The notes: generated by a model from the letters alone, not told the origin. A stretch of DNA of 64,000 nucleotides from Roseobacter cerasinus (GCF_009811755.1 NZ_BLIV01000002.1:117001-181000), one strand, 5' to 3'; shown: positions 26,369 through 35,922, counted from the stretch's first letter. Made by a program: numbers and translations.

Positions 26369-28120
26369 TCAGGGCTCGTCTGTCAAACTGTCCGTGTCCA
26401 GGGTCAGGTCCCGCACTCCCACGGCAGTTTCCTGCGCCTTAGAGAGAGACCAGCGAACACGCGTGGCGTATGACATAGCCCGGCCCGAAAGCACAATCTG
26501 ATTTGCCTCGCGCGGCTTCAGCCGCCCGGTGTCCAGATAGACCGAGGGCTGCAGCGTCAGCTTTTGCGTGTTGTCGTGCCGAAAGACCCAGATCTCGCCG
26601 CTCTTGAGCGCAATTGAGACGGCAGCACCGCCCAGATCAATCGTCGCATCCACGTCCGGATGCAGATGAAACCGGATGTCAAAGGCGATGCCCTGCAACT
26701 GCGTGGCATTCATGGCCAGATCAAACCGCTTCTTCTCCGCATCATTGAGCGCCAGCAACATGTCCTCTCCGGCCAATGCGCGGCCATCGAAGGTCATCTC
26801 CAGCGTGCGGGCGTGGGTGAGCCCATGCGTCGGGGCGAACCCATCGTGCCCGCCCTGAAACCGCAAGCCGTCACTGACACGGCCGAACTCGATGGGCACC
26901 TTTGTGGGCCCTTCGATCAGCTCTTCCCGCCCGGTCGACGGATCGGCATCGCCCAACCGCGCGCTGGAGTAGCCGTCCAACGCCAGGGTCGAATGCGACG
27001 GCGTCGCGCGCCCGGCCCGGCGCCAATCCGCCCCAAAAGATCGCCCCGAGCCACAATTGACCACCAAGGGCCGCCGCCCCGATGTCAGTTCAAACGCCAG
27101 CGTGGAGGCATGCGCGTTGTAGGAGGCGCGACCCTTCGGCGGTTTGCTGGCATCGACAACCACATTGGTCCGCCCCGCAGAGAGGCGCGCAAACCCCATC
27201 GACAGCCCCTCCGGCTGGCCGCGTTTGACATTGGCCTGTGCCAGCGCCTGGTCGAGCCACCCCTCCGGCCCGCGCCCGCCCCCGTGAAACCGCGCCAGCC
27301 CGCCATCGCCATGCCGCAAGGCACGCAGGGTTGGCGCAATGCGCTCGATGGCGTGAAGGTGGTCGTCACTCGCTCCGCGGCCCGCATCGGACAGCGCCGC
27401 TGCCGCCCAGGACAGCAGGGTGAAGACCTCCAGCAGCTCCTCCGGGTTACGCGTCGGCAGGCCGCCCTGCGCATCGATCTGAGTGCGGCATTCCAGAGCC
27501 AGCCCCTTCACAGCCGGATCTGCCATCGCCTCCATGCCCTCCAGGGCAAGGCTCGCGTAGATCAACCCGGTCAGCGCCTCGAACCGCGGCACACCGCTGA
27601 CGGCGCCATGCCAGCGCCGCGCCAGGAAATGCGTCTGCTGGTTGAGCGAGCGATAGAAAAGATCGCTGTCCGGCGCATCATTGCCCTGCAACATGAAAAG
27701 CGCGTGGTTGATCCAGCGAATGAGCCGCCGCCCGGTCAGGTCAGGCGTCCAGCCGGGGCCGCGCCCGCGCCCGTAGCGCTCCATCCAACCCCAGACCCAG
27801 CGTTGTGCTGTGGCCCGCGCCGCGCGGTCTCCCACAGCCGCCAGATCGTCCAGCCAGGCAAATCCGTGCAACTCGTGCTCGTAAGCGGCGTCGGGCACCG
27901 GCAGGTCCCACAGGTCGGCCTGCGCATGCTCCAGCAGATGACCGGCAAAGAGGAAGTTGCCTGCCACCAACTGCCGCCCCCGGGCGAAACTGCCGATGGT
28001 GCGCGGCTCGGGCGCTGAGACAAAGCCCACCGCCTGCGCCCGCATGCGCCCTGCGCGCATGGCATGCCACCGGTTCATGAGACGGGCTTTGCGAGCGGCA
28101 AAACTTCGGGTTTCGGACAT
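26369..28120 (-). CDS. Heparinase II/III family protein
   Basis: A 583-residue protein of the heparinase II/III polysaccharide-lyase superfamily. The first 330 residues form an alpha-helical toroid-like region (YGRGRGPGWTPDLTGRRLIRWINHALFMLQ). The second part is the beta-sandwich domain (NAHASTLAFELTSGRRPLVVNCGSGRSFG, HSTLALDGYSSARLG, THGLTHARTLEMTFDGRALAGED). I see no signal peptide. In alphaproteobacteria this gene sits between rsmB and purH, so it may process a cell-envelope or capsular glycan; the actual substrate is unknown. The start at 28120 gives MSETRSFAARKARLMNRW. Confidence 0.85.
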   Translation of the reverse strand: MSETRSFAARKARLMNRWHAMRAGRMRAQAVGFVSAPEPRTIGSFARGRQLVAGNFLFAGHLLEHAQADLWDLPVPDAAYEHELHGFAWLDDLAAVGDRAARATAQRWVWGWMERYGRGRGPGWTPDLTGRRLIRWINHALFMLQGNDAPDSDLFYRSLNQQTHFLARRWHGAVSGVPRFEALTGLIYASLALEGMEAMADPAVKGLALECRTQIDAQGGLPTRNPEELLEVFTLLSWAAAALSDAGRGASDDHLHAIERIAPTLRALRHGDGGLARFHGGGRGPEGWLDQALAQANVKRGQPEGLSMGFARLSAGRTNVVVDASKPPKGRASYNAHASTLAFELTSGRRPLVVNCGSGRSFGADWRRAGRATPSHSTLALDGYSSARLGDADPSTGREELIEGPTKVPIEFGRVSDGLRFQGGHDGFAPTHGLTHARTLEMTFDGRALAGEDMLLALNDAEKKRFDLAMNATQLQGIAFDIRFHLHPDVDATIDLGGAAVSIALKSGEIWVFRHDNTQKLTLQPSVYLDTGRLKPREANQIVLSGRAMSYATRVRWSLSKAQETAVGVRDLTLDTDSLTDEP

Positions 28121-28208
28121 GGACTACCTGCCTGCTGGACGCTCTGGCGGCGCGTTGTCCGATTCTACCCCGAGTGGCGAATCAAGTCATCGACTATCTT
28201 TTGGTATG

Positions 28209-29480
28209 TCAGTCGGACTTGCGCAGGCAGGCGATGTAGAAGCCGTCCATGCCCCCGAGATCAGCCCAATAGTCCGGCCGCAGGCGCAAGCCACCCTCCT
28301 CCGACCGCCAGGCGGGGTCGATCCCGGGGCGTTCCAGCGCAGCCGCATCCACCTGCATGTCGCCATGGCGCGCCAGTGCTTCCTCCACCTGCACCTCACC
28401 CTCATCCGGCAGGAGCGAGCAGGTGCAGAACACCATCCGCCCACCCGGCTTCAGCAGGGACCACGCGTGGTCGATGAACTCTGCCTGCATTTGGATCAAT
28501 GCGTCAAATTCCGAGCCATCCTTGGCAAAGGGCAAATCCGGGTGCCGCCGGATCGTGCCTGTCGCCGAGCAGGGCGCATCCAGCAAGATCGCGTCATAGT
28601 ACCCCTCGTGCCGCCGCGCATCCTGCACCACCAGCTTGGCCTGCAGCCCCGTGCGCGCCAGATTCTCCGCCACTCGCGCCATACGCCCGTCGGAATCATC
28701 GACCGCAGTCACCTCTGCGTCCGCTGCCGCAAGCTGCATGGTCTTGCCCCCGGGGGCGGCACAGAGGTCCAACACCTGTTCGCCCTGCTGTGGCGCCAGC
28801 ACCTGCACCGGCAGTGCAGCAGCCGCATCCTGCACCCACCACTCCCCGCTGTCATAGCCCGCCATGGCCGACACTTGCCCCGCATCTTCCACGCGCACCG
28901 ATCCCGTTGGCAGCAAAATCCCCCCGGTCATCTCAGCCACCGCCGCCGGGTCCGTCTTCGCCGTCAGATCCAGCGGCGCGCCCGCGAAATGCGCGGCCTC
29001 CATGGCGGCGATGGCCTCACCGCCCCAGGCCTGCGCCAAAGGCCCACGCAACCACTTCGGCAGGCGCGGCGCGCGCAGCGTGGCCCAGGCCTCCGGCCCC
29101 TCCTCCGCCACCTTGCGCAGCACCGCATTGGTCAGGCCCTTCAGATGCCCCAACCGCTTGTGCCGCGACACCAGCTGCACCATCGCGTTCACCACACCAT
29201 GTGCGGCGGCGCCATGGCACAGCTCGACCGTCCCCACACGCAAGGCGTTGCGCACGGTCAGCGGCGGATATTTCTTCAGATGCTTCTGCAGCAGGCGATC
29301 GGCCCGCTCCAACCCGCGCAATGTGTCTGTGGCCAGCCGCTGCGCCCGCGCGCGGTCCTCCGGCGTCAGACGGTCAAGCGCCCCTGCGCCGACAAGCTCC
29401 GACATCAGCCGCCCCTCGCCCAGGATCTGGTCAAGCAGGTAAACCGCGCTTCTGCGCGCGGGAACGCCAGTGTCGGACAT
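28209..29480 (-). CDS. rsmB: RsmB/NOP-family RNA (cytosine-5)-methyltransferase
   Basis: SAM-dependent rRNA methyltransferase of 423 residues. An N-terminal NusB-like helical domain (residues about 8-140) precedes the Rossmann domain. Motif I is LDLCAAPGGKTMQLAA; the catalytic PC lies in LLDAPCSATGTIRRHPD and the second Cys in MVFCTCSLLPDEGE. The expected target is C967 of 16S rRNA, though related NOP enzymes differ in position specificity. It heads the minus-strand run leading to purH and lspA. Confidence 0.9.
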   Translation of the reverse strand: MSDTGVPARRSAVYLLDQILGEGRLMSELVGAGALDRLTPEDRARAQRLATDTLRGLERADRLLQKHLKKYPPLTVRNALRVGTVELCHGAAAHGVVNAMVQLVSRHKRLGHLKGLTNAVLRKVAEEGPEAWATLRAPRLPKWLRGPLAQAWGGEAIAAMEAAHFAGAPLDLTAKTDPAAVAEMTGGILLPTGSVRVEDAGQVSAMAGYDSGEWWVQDAAAALPVQVLAPQQGEQVLDLCAAPGGKTMQLAAADAEVTAVDDSDGRMARVAENLARTGLQAKLVVQDARRHEGYYDAILLDAPCSATGTIRRHPDLPFAKDGSEFDALIQMQAEFIDHAWSLLKPGGRMVFCTCSLLPDEGEVQVEEALARHGDMQVDAAALERPGIDPAWRSEEGGLRLRPDYWADLGGMDGFYIACLRKSD

Positions 29481-29549
29481 TGTGTGAGGCTCCGTTCAAT
29501 GCTGGCGGGTTGTCTGCGCCAATCTCCGACGTATATCAAGCGCAGAGCG

Positions 29550-29759
29550 ATGAAAGACCCGATCATGACCGACGACACAGCGCCCGAAAATCCTCCCCGC
29601 ACGCTGCCCGCCGCAGCCCAACGCGCCTTGGCCGAAGCGGCGGAGCGCCGCCGCAAGGCCGCAGAACTCGATCTGCCGCCAGAGCTTGGTGGTCGGGATG
29701 GTCCGGAACCCGTACGTTATGGCGATTGGGAGAAGAAGGGCCTTGCCATCGACTTCTAG
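29550..29759 (+). CDS. DUF1674 protein, SDHAF4-type succinate dehydrogenase assembly factor
   Basis: A 69-residue protein ending in GPEPVRYGDWEKKGLAIDF, the DUF1674/SDHAF4 signature. Family members bind flavinylated SdhA and help complex II assembly. The N-terminal half is low complexity and Ala/Arg-rich. ATG at 29550 is used; an internal ATG at 29565 is equally possible. It is transcribed alone, divergently from rsmB. Confidence 0.88.
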   Translation: MKDPIMTDDTAPENPPRTLPAAAQRALAEAAERRRKAAELDLPPELGGRDGPEPVRYGDWEKKGLAIDF

Positions 29760-29830
29760 CCAACCCGCCTGTGAGCTGCGTATAAAATATGGCGTACGCG
29801 CGCAGCGCGTTCCTTCGGATCAGGGGCCAG

Positions 29831-30190
29831 TTATCTCAGCCGGAACTCTGCCGAGTCGCCGCTCCCCCGGTCAGAGGTGAAGCGAATGCGGTTCTGATGC
29901 GCCCGCACCTCCTGGCAATTGTAGCCAAGCGGATCACCCCCCCAAAACAGATCACGGCAAAAATACCCATCCTGCCAGGTCCAATTGCCGGTCACGGCCC
30001 AGGCCGCACCCATGCCGGAAATCTCACCCTCACGCGACACTTCCAGCCGCACGAAGGGGCGACGCAACTCTTTACCCTGAATGAGTGAGATGAACTCTTC
30101 CTGGCTGTCGACCTTGGCAAACTCCGCAGCAGCTGTGCTCGCCCCAAACAGCGCGAGACCTGCCAAAACACTTGTCACTGTGCGCATCAT
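29831..30190 (-). CDS. Small secreted protein of unknown function
   Basis: 119 residues with a signal peptide (TSVLAGLALFGASTAAAEF). The mature part has two Cys, in GYFCRDLFWGGDPLGYNCQEV, which may form a disulfide, plus many aromatic residues (NWTWQDGYF). It resembles small periplasmic proteins seen near dapB in related bacteria, but I cannot name a family. It is 80 bp downstream of nothing on its own strand except the dapB tail, and so may have its own promoter. Confidence 0.7.
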   Translation of the reverse strand: MMRTVTSVLAGLALFGASTAAAEFAKVDSQEEFISLIQGKELRRPFVRLEVSREGEISGMGAAWAVTGNWTWQDGYFCRDLFWGGDPLGYNCQEVRAHQNRIRFTSDRGSGDSAEFRLR

Positions 30191-30270
30191 CTACGATCTC
30201 CCTCGATGCTGTGATAGAGATACGCAGCACCGCGGAGTTTGGTTTTCCGAAATCGTGGTTAACCGGCGAT

Positions 30271-31089
30271 TTACTGCTCAGCGAGCCCCAGAACATCCAG
30301 CATGTCATAGGCGCCTGGCGCCTTGCCCTGGGTCCAAAGGGCGGCTTTCAGGGCACCCCGGGCAAAAACCGACCGGTCCGAGGCCACATGGCGCAACGTG
30401 ATCCGTTCCCCCAAAGCGGCGAACATCACATCATGCTCTCCCACGATATCGCCGCCCCGGATCGCCGCAAAGCCGATCCGGCCTCGCTCCCGCGCACCGG
30501 TGATCCCGTCGCGCGCCCTATCCGAGACATCCTCCAGCGCCACACCCCGCCCCTCTGCCGCCGCCTCGCCCAGCATCAGCGCGGTGCCCGAGGGCGCATC
30601 GACCTTCCGATTGTGATGCGCCTCGACGATCTCAATGTCATAGTCCTCGTCGAGCGCAGCGGCGACGCGTTTCGTCACTTGCACCAAGAGGTTCACACCC
30701 AGGCTCATGTTCCCGGCCCGCACGATAACGGTCTGCTGCGCGGGCCCCTCCAGCTGCGCGATCTCCTCTTCGGTCATCCCCGTGGTTCCAATGACATGCG
30801 CCACTCCCGCCTTAGCCGCCGCAGCAGCAAAGGCGATTGTGGCCGCTGGCACGGTGAAGTCGATCACCACATCGGCTTTCGCAAACACAGCCGGGGCAGT
30901 GTCGCTGACAATAACGCCGGTCTCGGCCCCGCCCATAGCGACCCCGAGATCGCGCCCGATCCAACCATGCCCGCTGCGTTCCAGCGCGCCGCTCAGCACC
31001 ACCCGGTCCGAGGCGGCAATGGTCTCGACCAGCATCTGGCCCATCCGCCCCGACACACCCGTCACGACGACCTTGATCTTTTCACCCAT
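30271..31089 (-). CDS. dapB: 4-hydroxy-tetrahydrodipicolinate reductase
   Basis: NAD(P)H-dependent step of the lysine/diaminopimelate pathway; 272 residues. The Rossmann start is [16 protein letters not shown]. The catalytic region [21 protein letters not shown] carries the conserved His and Lys, and [16 protein letters not shown] and [20 protein letters not shown] complete the family pattern. The ATG at 31089 precedes the Rossmann strand directly; the frame extends upstream without a better start. It is divergent from rbfA. Confidence 0.96.
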   Translation of the reverse strand: MGEKIKVVVTGVSGRMGQMLVETIAASDRVVLSGALERSGHGWIGRDLGVAMGGAETGVIVSDTAPAVFAKADVVIDFTVPAATIAFAAAAAKAGVAHVIGTTGMTEEEIAQLEGPAQQTVIVRAGNMSLGVNLLVQVTKRVAAALDEDYDIEIVEAHHNRKVDAPSGTALMLGEAAAEGRGVALEDVSDRARDGITGARERGRIGFAAIRGGDIVGEHDVMFAALGERITLRHVASDRSVFARGALKAALWTQGKAPGAYDMLDVLGLAEQ

Positions 31090-31168
31090 GCCGCTCTCTC
31101 CACGCAAAACCTCGGCCCCCTGCTTATCGCGCCACCCCGCGCTTGGCAAAGCCCCTGCGACCGCTTAG

Positions 31169-31600
31169 ATGAACCTTATGGGCAAGAACAAGTTTCACGA
31201 CGGGCCAGGGCCGTCGCAGCGGCAACTGCGGGTGGGCGAGCTTATTCGCCGCGCGCTCTCGGACGTGCTGGCGCGCGGTGATGTGCACGACCCGGACCTC
31301 AATCGCATGTCGATCACCGTGGGCGAGGTGCGCACCTCTCCCGATCTCAAGATCGCCACGGCCTATGTGCTGCCTTTGGGCGGGGAAGGGCAGGAGGAGG
31401 TGGTTGCACTGCTGGCGCGCAACAAGGGCGAGCTGCGCCGCATCATCGGCAAGAAGCTCGCACTGAAATTCGCGCCCGATCTGCGTTTTCAACTGGACGA
31501 AACCTTCGACCGGATGGACGAGACCCGCGAGATGCTGGGCCGCGAAGAGGTCCGCCGCGACACCCGGAAAACCGACGCGGAGGAGCGCGGGGCCGAATGA
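31169..31600 (+). CDS. rbfA: Ribosome-binding factor A
   Basis: KH-like 30S maturation factor of 143 residues. The pattern [47 protein letters not shown] and [30 protein letters not shown] is diagnostic. A C-terminal charged extension ([16 protein letters not shown]) is typical of the alphaproteobacterial form. ATG at 31178 is an alternative start. It overlaps the next gene by ATGA and leads a ribosome-related run towards truB and rpsO. Confidence 0.95.
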   Translation: MNLMGKNKFHDGPGPSQRQLRVGELIRRALSDVLARGDVHDPDLNRMSITVGEVRTSPDLKIATAYVLPLGGEGQEEVVALLARNKGELRRIIGKKLALKFAPDLRFQLDETFDRMDETREMLGREEVRRDTRKTDAEERGAE

Positions 31601-32337
31601 ACCACACGGCTGTCATGGCAGCAGGGCTGACGCTGGTGGCGCAGACCGCCACTGCCGTCGACTGCCGGACCGATGCCTTTGAGGATGTCCGCTATACCAT
31701 TTGCGAGGTGGATGCGACCACCGAGGCGCTGGAGTTGTTTCTCTATGATGACACCGGCGCGCCCTTGGGCCAGTTTTCCAATATCAACAGGGCACTCGCG
31801 CCCGAGAACCGCCAGTTGATCTTTGCGATGAACGCCGGGATGTATCATGACGACCGGGCGCCCGTGGGTCACTACGTGGAGGACGGGCAGGAGATTATGC
31901 GCATCGTCGAGAGCGCAGGCCCCGGCAACTTTGGCCTTCTGCCCAACGGCGTTTTCTGCCTGCGCGACGGACGGGCTGATGTGTTCGAGACCTCAGCTTT
32001 TGTTGCCGCCTCCCCTGCCTGCAACGATGCCACGCAATCCGGCCCCATGCTGGTGATCGACGGGGCGCTGCACCCGCGATTTCTTGAAGACGGCACCTCA
32101 AAATTCATCCGCAACGGGGTTGGCACCTCCGAAGACGGCCAGCGCGTGGTCTTTGCCATCTCGGACGAGCCGGTGAATTTCCATGATTTCGGGCGGCTTT
32201 TTCGCGATCACCTTGACCTGCCCAACGCGCTCTACTTCGATGGCAAAATCTCGCGGCTCTATGCGCCGGAGCTGGGGCGTAGCGATTTCGGGTTCAGCCT
32301 CGGCCCCATCGTTGGGGTGGTCGCACCGTTGGAGTAG
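31597..32337 (+). CDS. Phosphodiester glycosidase (NAGPA-domain) family protein, secreted
   Basis: 246 residues with an N-terminal signal-like stretch ([18 protein letters not shown]). The NAGPA-type domain shows [49 protein letters not shown] and [18 protein letters not shown], ending in [12 protein letters not shown]. Such domains hydrolyse GlcNAc-phosphodiester bonds in lysosomal and bacterial surface polymers. It is coupled to rbfA by ATGA. The bacterial substrate is unknown. Confidence 0.83.
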   Translation: MNHTAVMAAGLTLVAQTATAVDCRTDAFEDVRYTICEVDATTEALELFLYDDTGAPLGQFSNINRALAPENRQLIFAMNAGMYHDDRAPVGHYVEDGQEIMRIVESAGPGNFGLLPNGVFCLRDGRADVFETSAFVAASPACNDATQSGPMLVIDGALHPRFLEDGTSKFIRNGVGTSEDGQRVVFAISDEPVNFHDFGRLFRDHLDLPNALYFDGKISRLYAPELGRSDFGFSLGPIVGVVAPLE

Positions 32338-32344
32338 AGTTTCA

Positions 32345-32379
32345 TGCCTCCGGCGGGGATATTTTCTGCCAGAAGAAGG
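32345..32379 (+). repeat. Intergenic repeat, family C copy 2
   Basis: TGCCTCCGGCGGGGATATTT then TCTGCCAGAAGAAGG, lying just after the phosphodiester glycosidase stop and before truB. It has the same orientation and core as the copy at 12837. Confidence 0.6.
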
Positions 32380-32445
32380 CCACGCCCTCTGGCTGTCAGC
32401 GGGTCAAGCCGCTATGAGAGCCGCTCTCAGATCACGCGAGGCACA

Positions 32446-33357
32446 ATGGGACGCAAACGTCAGGGCAGAGATATTTCCGGATGGCTCGTGGTGGACAAGC
32501 CCGCCGGGCCGACCTCGACTGCTATTGTGAACAAGGTTCGCTGGGCTCTGAATGCGAAAAAAGCCGGTCACGCAGGCACACTGGACCCGGAAGCCACGGG
32601 TGTTCTGGCCATTGCCCTCGGTGAGGCGACCAAGACGGTGCCCTATGTGACCGATGCGCTGAAAGCCTATGAGTTCACCGTGCGGCTTGGCCAGGCCACC
32701 AACACCGACGATGCCGAAGGTGAGGTGATTGCAGAAAGCGACGCGCGACCGGATGAGACACAGATCAAGGCTGCACTCAGCGCCTTCATCGGCGATATCC
32801 AACAGGTGCCGCCGCAATTCTCAGCCGTAAAGATCGACGGCCAGCGGGCCTACAAACGGGCGCGTGATGGGGAGACAATGGAGATCGCGGCGCGTCCTCT
32901 CTATGTAGAGAGCCTTTTGCTGATCGACATGCCCGATGCGGATCACGTCACGCTTGAGTTGACCTGCGGCAAGGGCGGCTATGTCCGCTCCATCGCACGG
33001 GATCTGGGGCAGGCGCTGCGGTGCTATGGCCACGTGAGAGAGCTGCGCCGCATCTGGTCCGGCCCGTTCGAGGCGGCAGATGGGCTGAGCCTGGAGCAGA
33101 TCGAAGAGATGGCGCGCACCCCCGCGCTGGACGATCACCTGCGCCCTGTCGAGATGGCGCTTGCCGATCTTCCCGAAGTCAAAGCCACCGCCGAGGGCGC
33201 AGCCCGCCTGCGCAACGGCAACCCCGGCATGGTCCTTGCCAGTGACGTGGACTACGGCGAAGAGGCCTGGGCCTCACATGACGGGCAGGCCCTGGCGATT
33301 GGCAGATACAAATCGGGCGAGCTGCACCCCAGCCGTGTGTTGAATATTCGGAACTGA
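32446..33357 (+). CDS. truB: tRNA pseudouridine(55) synthase
   Basis: Makes the universal pseudouridine 55 in the tRNA T-loop; 303 residues. The catalytic Asp is in [25 protein letters not shown], preceded by [45 protein letters not shown] and [15 protein letters not shown] are TruB core motifs. ATG at 32446 follows a weak GAGG; the frame open upstream encodes an unrelated tail from the family C repeat. The C-terminal 70 residues form a PUA-like region. Confidence 0.95.
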   Translation: MGRKRQGRDISGWLVVDKPAGPTSTAIVNKVRWALNAKKAGHAGTLDPEATGVLAIALGEATKTVPYVTDALKAYEFTVRLGQATNTDDAEGEVIAESDARPDETQIKAALSAFIGDIQQVPPQFSAVKIDGQRAYKRARDGETMEIAARPLYVESLLLIDMPDADHVTLELTCGKGGYVRSIARDLGQALRCYGHVRELRRIWSGPFEAADGLSLEQIEEMARTPALDDHLRPVEMALADLPEVKATAEGAARLRNGNPGMVLASDVDYGEEAWASHDGQALAIGRYKSGELHPSRVLNIRN

Positions 33358-33544
33358 TAAGTTCCCAATATTACAATCTGTTGCAAACCTCTCATCGATG
33401 TCAGCGAAAACGTGGGGTTATTACAAGCAATGTTACGAAAGATGCGTGGCGGATAAGCCTTGTGTGAGGTCCCTGCACGGGCTGGCATATGCAGCCCATA
33501 TTCAGGTCAGACGACGCACATCGATCCAACCTGGAGACCTTCAC

Positions 33545-34033
33545 ATGAAACGCACCCTTCTCACAGTCCTCACCGCCGGCGCCTTCGCCACCATCGCCTT
33601 TGATACATTCGGCCAGGCACTCAGCCCGCTGTTTGGCTACGCGAAGCTGGCCCCCGTCGGCCTGGCTGGTGCGACGTTAAAATCGGTGTTCGGCGCCGCG
33701 CCCTCAGGTGCCGCCTATCTGTTGCACACGGTCACCGGTCTTCTGTTCTACGTCATTGGCTACTACGCCATCGCCCGGCCCGCGCAGCGCGCAGTGCTGC
33801 CACAGCTGCACTGGGGCGTGACGGCGGTGGTTTACGGTATCGCGCTCTGGGCCTTCGCACTTTACGGCATGGCGCATCTGGTTGCGGGCATGAAACCCTT
33901 CCTCGGCTTTAGCGGCATCACCTGGGTGGCACTCTGGGGCCATGTGGTCTACGCCGTCGTTGCCGCTGCAGTACTGGAGCTGCGGGGCGAAGTGCTCGAC
34001 CTGCCGCAAAGGCGCGCAGTCACACTGGGCTGA
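33545..34033 (+). CDS. Four-span membrane protein of unknown function
   Basis: A 162-residue protein with hydrophobic segments near residues 4-26, 57-79, 88-113 and 122-145. It has few charges outside the C-terminal LRGEVLDLPQRRAV tail. His residues lie in or next to the spans (LLHTVTG, PQLHWGV, GMAHLVAG, LWGHVVY), so metal or haem binding is conceivable. It has a GGAG upstream of ATG 33545, its own 187-bp upstream region, and an intrinsic terminator. Similar roseobacter proteins exist to my memory, without function. Confidence 0.75.
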   Translation: MKRTLLTVLTAGAFATIAFDTFGQALSPLFGYAKLAPVGLAGATLKSVFGAAPSGAAYLLHTVTGLLFYVIGYYAIARPAQRAVLPQLHWGVTAVVYGIALWAFALYGMAHLVAGMKPFLGFSGITWVALWGHVVYAVVAAAVLELRGEVLDLPQRRAVTLG

Positions 34034-34055
34034 TGCCCTCGGGACAAACCTGGCG

Positions 34056-34087
34056 AAGGCCGCTCTTTGGGCGGCCTTGTTGCTGTT
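34056..34087 (+). terminator. Intrinsic terminator of the membrane-protein gene
   Basis: AAGGCCGC (34056-34063) pairs with GCGGCCTT (34071-34078) around a 7-nt loop, followed by the T-rich GTTGCTGTTGCTTG. It lies 23 bp after the stop at 34033. Confidence 0.75.
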
Positions 34088-34123
34088 GCTTGCCCAGACT
34101 CAACCGCGCTGGCATGAAGTGCC

Positions 34124-34645
34124 ATGCAAAGCCGCACCCATACCGCAAGTGGCACGATGTCCACCGCCGTCTATTCGGACTGTGAGGCTTACCGCTACAG
34201 CCTCTCACGGGTGTGGGACGCGGCAGGTCCGCGCGTGAACTTTGTGATGCTCAACCCGTCTAAAGCGGATGAGCTGCGCAACGATCCAACAGTTGAGCGC
34301 TGTGAACGGAGGGCGCGCAAACTCGGGTTCGGCGCCTTCGAGGTGACCAACATCTTTGCCTGGCGGGAAACGGACCCGAAAGCGCTGCGAAAAGCCGCCA
34401 AACCGATCGGCGACGACAATGACAGCGCGCTGATCGAGGCCGCCCGGTCGGCCGGCACCATCATTGCGGCCTGGGGCGTGCATGGCGCGCATCTGGGCCG
34501 GGGTGAAACGGTTGAGCAGCTGCTGCGCAGCCACGGATGCGTGCTGCATCACCTTGGCCTCTCAAAAGGCGGCCATCCCCGGCATCCGCTCTATCTGCCT
34601 TACGTCAGAACGCCCGTGCTCTGGCCCTGCGCCGCCGCAGATTAA
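34124..34645 (+). CDS. DUF1643 domain protein
   Basis: 173 residues with the DUF1643 pattern YRYSLSRVWDAAGPRVNFVMLNPSKADELRNDPTVERCERRA, followed by EVTNIFAWRETDPKALRKA, IIAAWGVHGAH and HHLGLSKGGHPRHPLYLP. Members are often found near defence or mobile regions and are thought to bind nucleic acid or nucleotides, but no activity is established. The start may be ATG 34124 or 34157 (STAVYSDCEAYRY); the second fits the domain start better. Confidence 0.85.
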   Translation: MQSRTHTASGTMSTAVYSDCEAYRYSLSRVWDAAGPRVNFVMLNPSKADELRNDPTVERCERRARKLGFGAFEVTNIFAWRETDPKALRKAAKPIGDDNDSALIEAARSAGTIIAAWGVHGAHLGRGETVEQLLRSHGCVLHHLGLSKGGHPRHPLYLPYVRTPVLWPCAAAD

Positions 34646-34727
34646 CCGGTTGGTCAAGTTTTACTTCTAGATCTTCTGGGGCAAATTTACGTGCCATCTG
34701 TCGTGCCCATACGAAAGGAACTGAGCA

Positions 34728-35405
34728 GTGAACGATATGCTGTGGTTGGCCGGGCTGGTCGGCATTGCGGGTGCAGGTGCGGCGGCCTTTGCAGGCCTCA
34801 GCACGGACACAGCCGACGACGAGGAGACCACCGCAGAGGGCAGACCCCTACACAGCGACCAAGCCAGCCTGCTGGATCAGATCAAGGGTTACAGCACCAC
34901 AGACGGGCTTTTCAAAGCAGGTGTACCCGCATCTTTCGGCGCACAGCCTCATGCGCCCACCAGCGCTGGATGGGGCGATGATGTGCTTAATGAGATCATG
35001 TCGGAGATTGCAGCAGAGGACGATCCTGTGAAGGCCCCCCCCGACGCCCACACAACAGTGCCGGAGGAGGGTTCCGAATACGGCTCGACCCCATCCAGCG
35101 CGATGGAGGTCAAGCCCAGTGTGTATCAGGCGCTCAACCACTGGATCGCAGAGCGCAGCGGCGCCGATAGACTGGACTATGAGGCAAGCACCGACGGCCT
35201 CATGCTGATCTGGGACGACAGCGATGCAGGCGCGACCGAACCCGAGGTGACTGTCGCCACAGACCCTGAGAATCCGGCGGTCATGCAGATCGCGATGAAC
35301 GGCGAGACGGTTGCGCAAGTCCACGGGGATGCATCGCTGAGCGCGTCCGACCTGACGCTGATCCCGCTCAGCTCTGCGGTGGAGGTCGGGCTCGAAACGG
35401 TCTGA
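34728..35405 (+). CDS. Membrane-anchored acidic protein of unknown function
   Basis: 225 residues. One N-terminal span (MLWLAGLVGIAGAGAAAFAGL) without a cleavage site suggests a membrane anchor. A disordered acidic linker follows to about residue 125. The C-terminal 90 residues (VYQALNHWIAERSGADRLDYEA, then VTVATDPENPAVMQIAMNGE and LSASDLTLIPLSSAVE) look like a small beta-domain. The pattern of short strands with a final DLTLIPLS resembles the tail domain at the end of many roseobacter RTX exoproteins, but no calcium-repeat nonapeptides are present. It is strongly acidic. No family is recognised with confidence. Confidence 0.75.
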   Translation: MNDMLWLAGLVGIAGAGAAAFAGLSTDTADDEETTAEGRPLHSDQASLLDQIKGYSTTDGLFKAGVPASFGAQPHAPTSAGWGDDVLNEIMSEIAAEDDPVKAPPDAHTTVPEEGSEYGSTPSSAMEVKPSVYQALNHWIAERSGADRLDYEASTDGLMLIWDDSDAGATEPEVTVATDPENPAVMQIAMNGETVAQVHGDASLSASDLTLIPLSSAVEVGLETV

Positions 35406-35466
35406 CAACCTGTCGATCCGTTTCAAGGATTGCTATTTCTCGGGCACGCGCCTATATCCGCGCATC

Positions 35467-35491
35467 TCCGCAGGGAATCTCTCTGTGCGGA
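35467..35491 (+). promoter_or_regulatory. Stem-loop in the rpsO leader
   Basis: TCCGCA (35467-35472) pairs with TGCGGA (35486-35491) about 75 bp upstream of rpsO. rpsO mRNAs are commonly autoregulated by S15 binding to a leader structure, so this stem is a candidate part of such a site. I could not fold the whole leader. Confidence 0.35.
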
Positions 35492-35564
35492 TCACTCCAT
35501 AGGCCTGTGCTGGACGACATCCCGGCCTGCGCCTTGACCGAAACTTTTGAAACAGGAGCCCCCG

Positions 35565-35834
35565 ATGTCGATCACTGCTGAAGACAAAGCCCGCGTCATG
35601 AAGGATTATGCAACCAAGGACGGCGACACCGGTTCGCCCGAGGTGCAGGTTGCCATCCTCTCCTCGCGCATCGCGACGCTGACCGAGCACTTCAAGACCC
35701 ACAAGAAAGACAACCATGGCCGCCGTGGTTTGTTGAAGATGGTGGCCACGCGCCGCAAACTTCTCGACTACGTCAAAGGCAAGGATGAGGCCCGCTACCA
35801 GGACCTGATCAAACGCCTGGGCCTCCGTCGCTAA
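35565..35834 (+). CDS. rpsO: 30S ribosomal protein S15
   Basis: 89 residues, the standard size. [22 protein letters not shown] and [26 protein letters not shown] are the universal S15 blocks. The start ATG at 35565 follows AGGAG by a normal spacing. It has its own leader and terminator; the usual partner pnp lies 2.2 kb downstream after three small genes. Confidence 0.98.
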   Translation: MSITAEDKARVMKDYATKDGDTGSPEVQVAILSSRIATLTEHFKTHKKDNHGRRGLLKMVATRRKLLDYVKGKDEARYQDLIKRLGLRR

Positions 35835-35922
35835 TTCGCGTAGCGAATTGGCGACGCGTGCAGACAGAGCGAAAGACATAGCCTTTTGCGGAGTCTGACA
35901 CCCGGTCGCAATGATGTACCCG

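Noticed and set aside
34124-34645. The DUF1643 gene as part of a defence island
   Set aside because: The neighbours are a membrane protein and rpsO; no nuclease, methylase or other defence gene is near.
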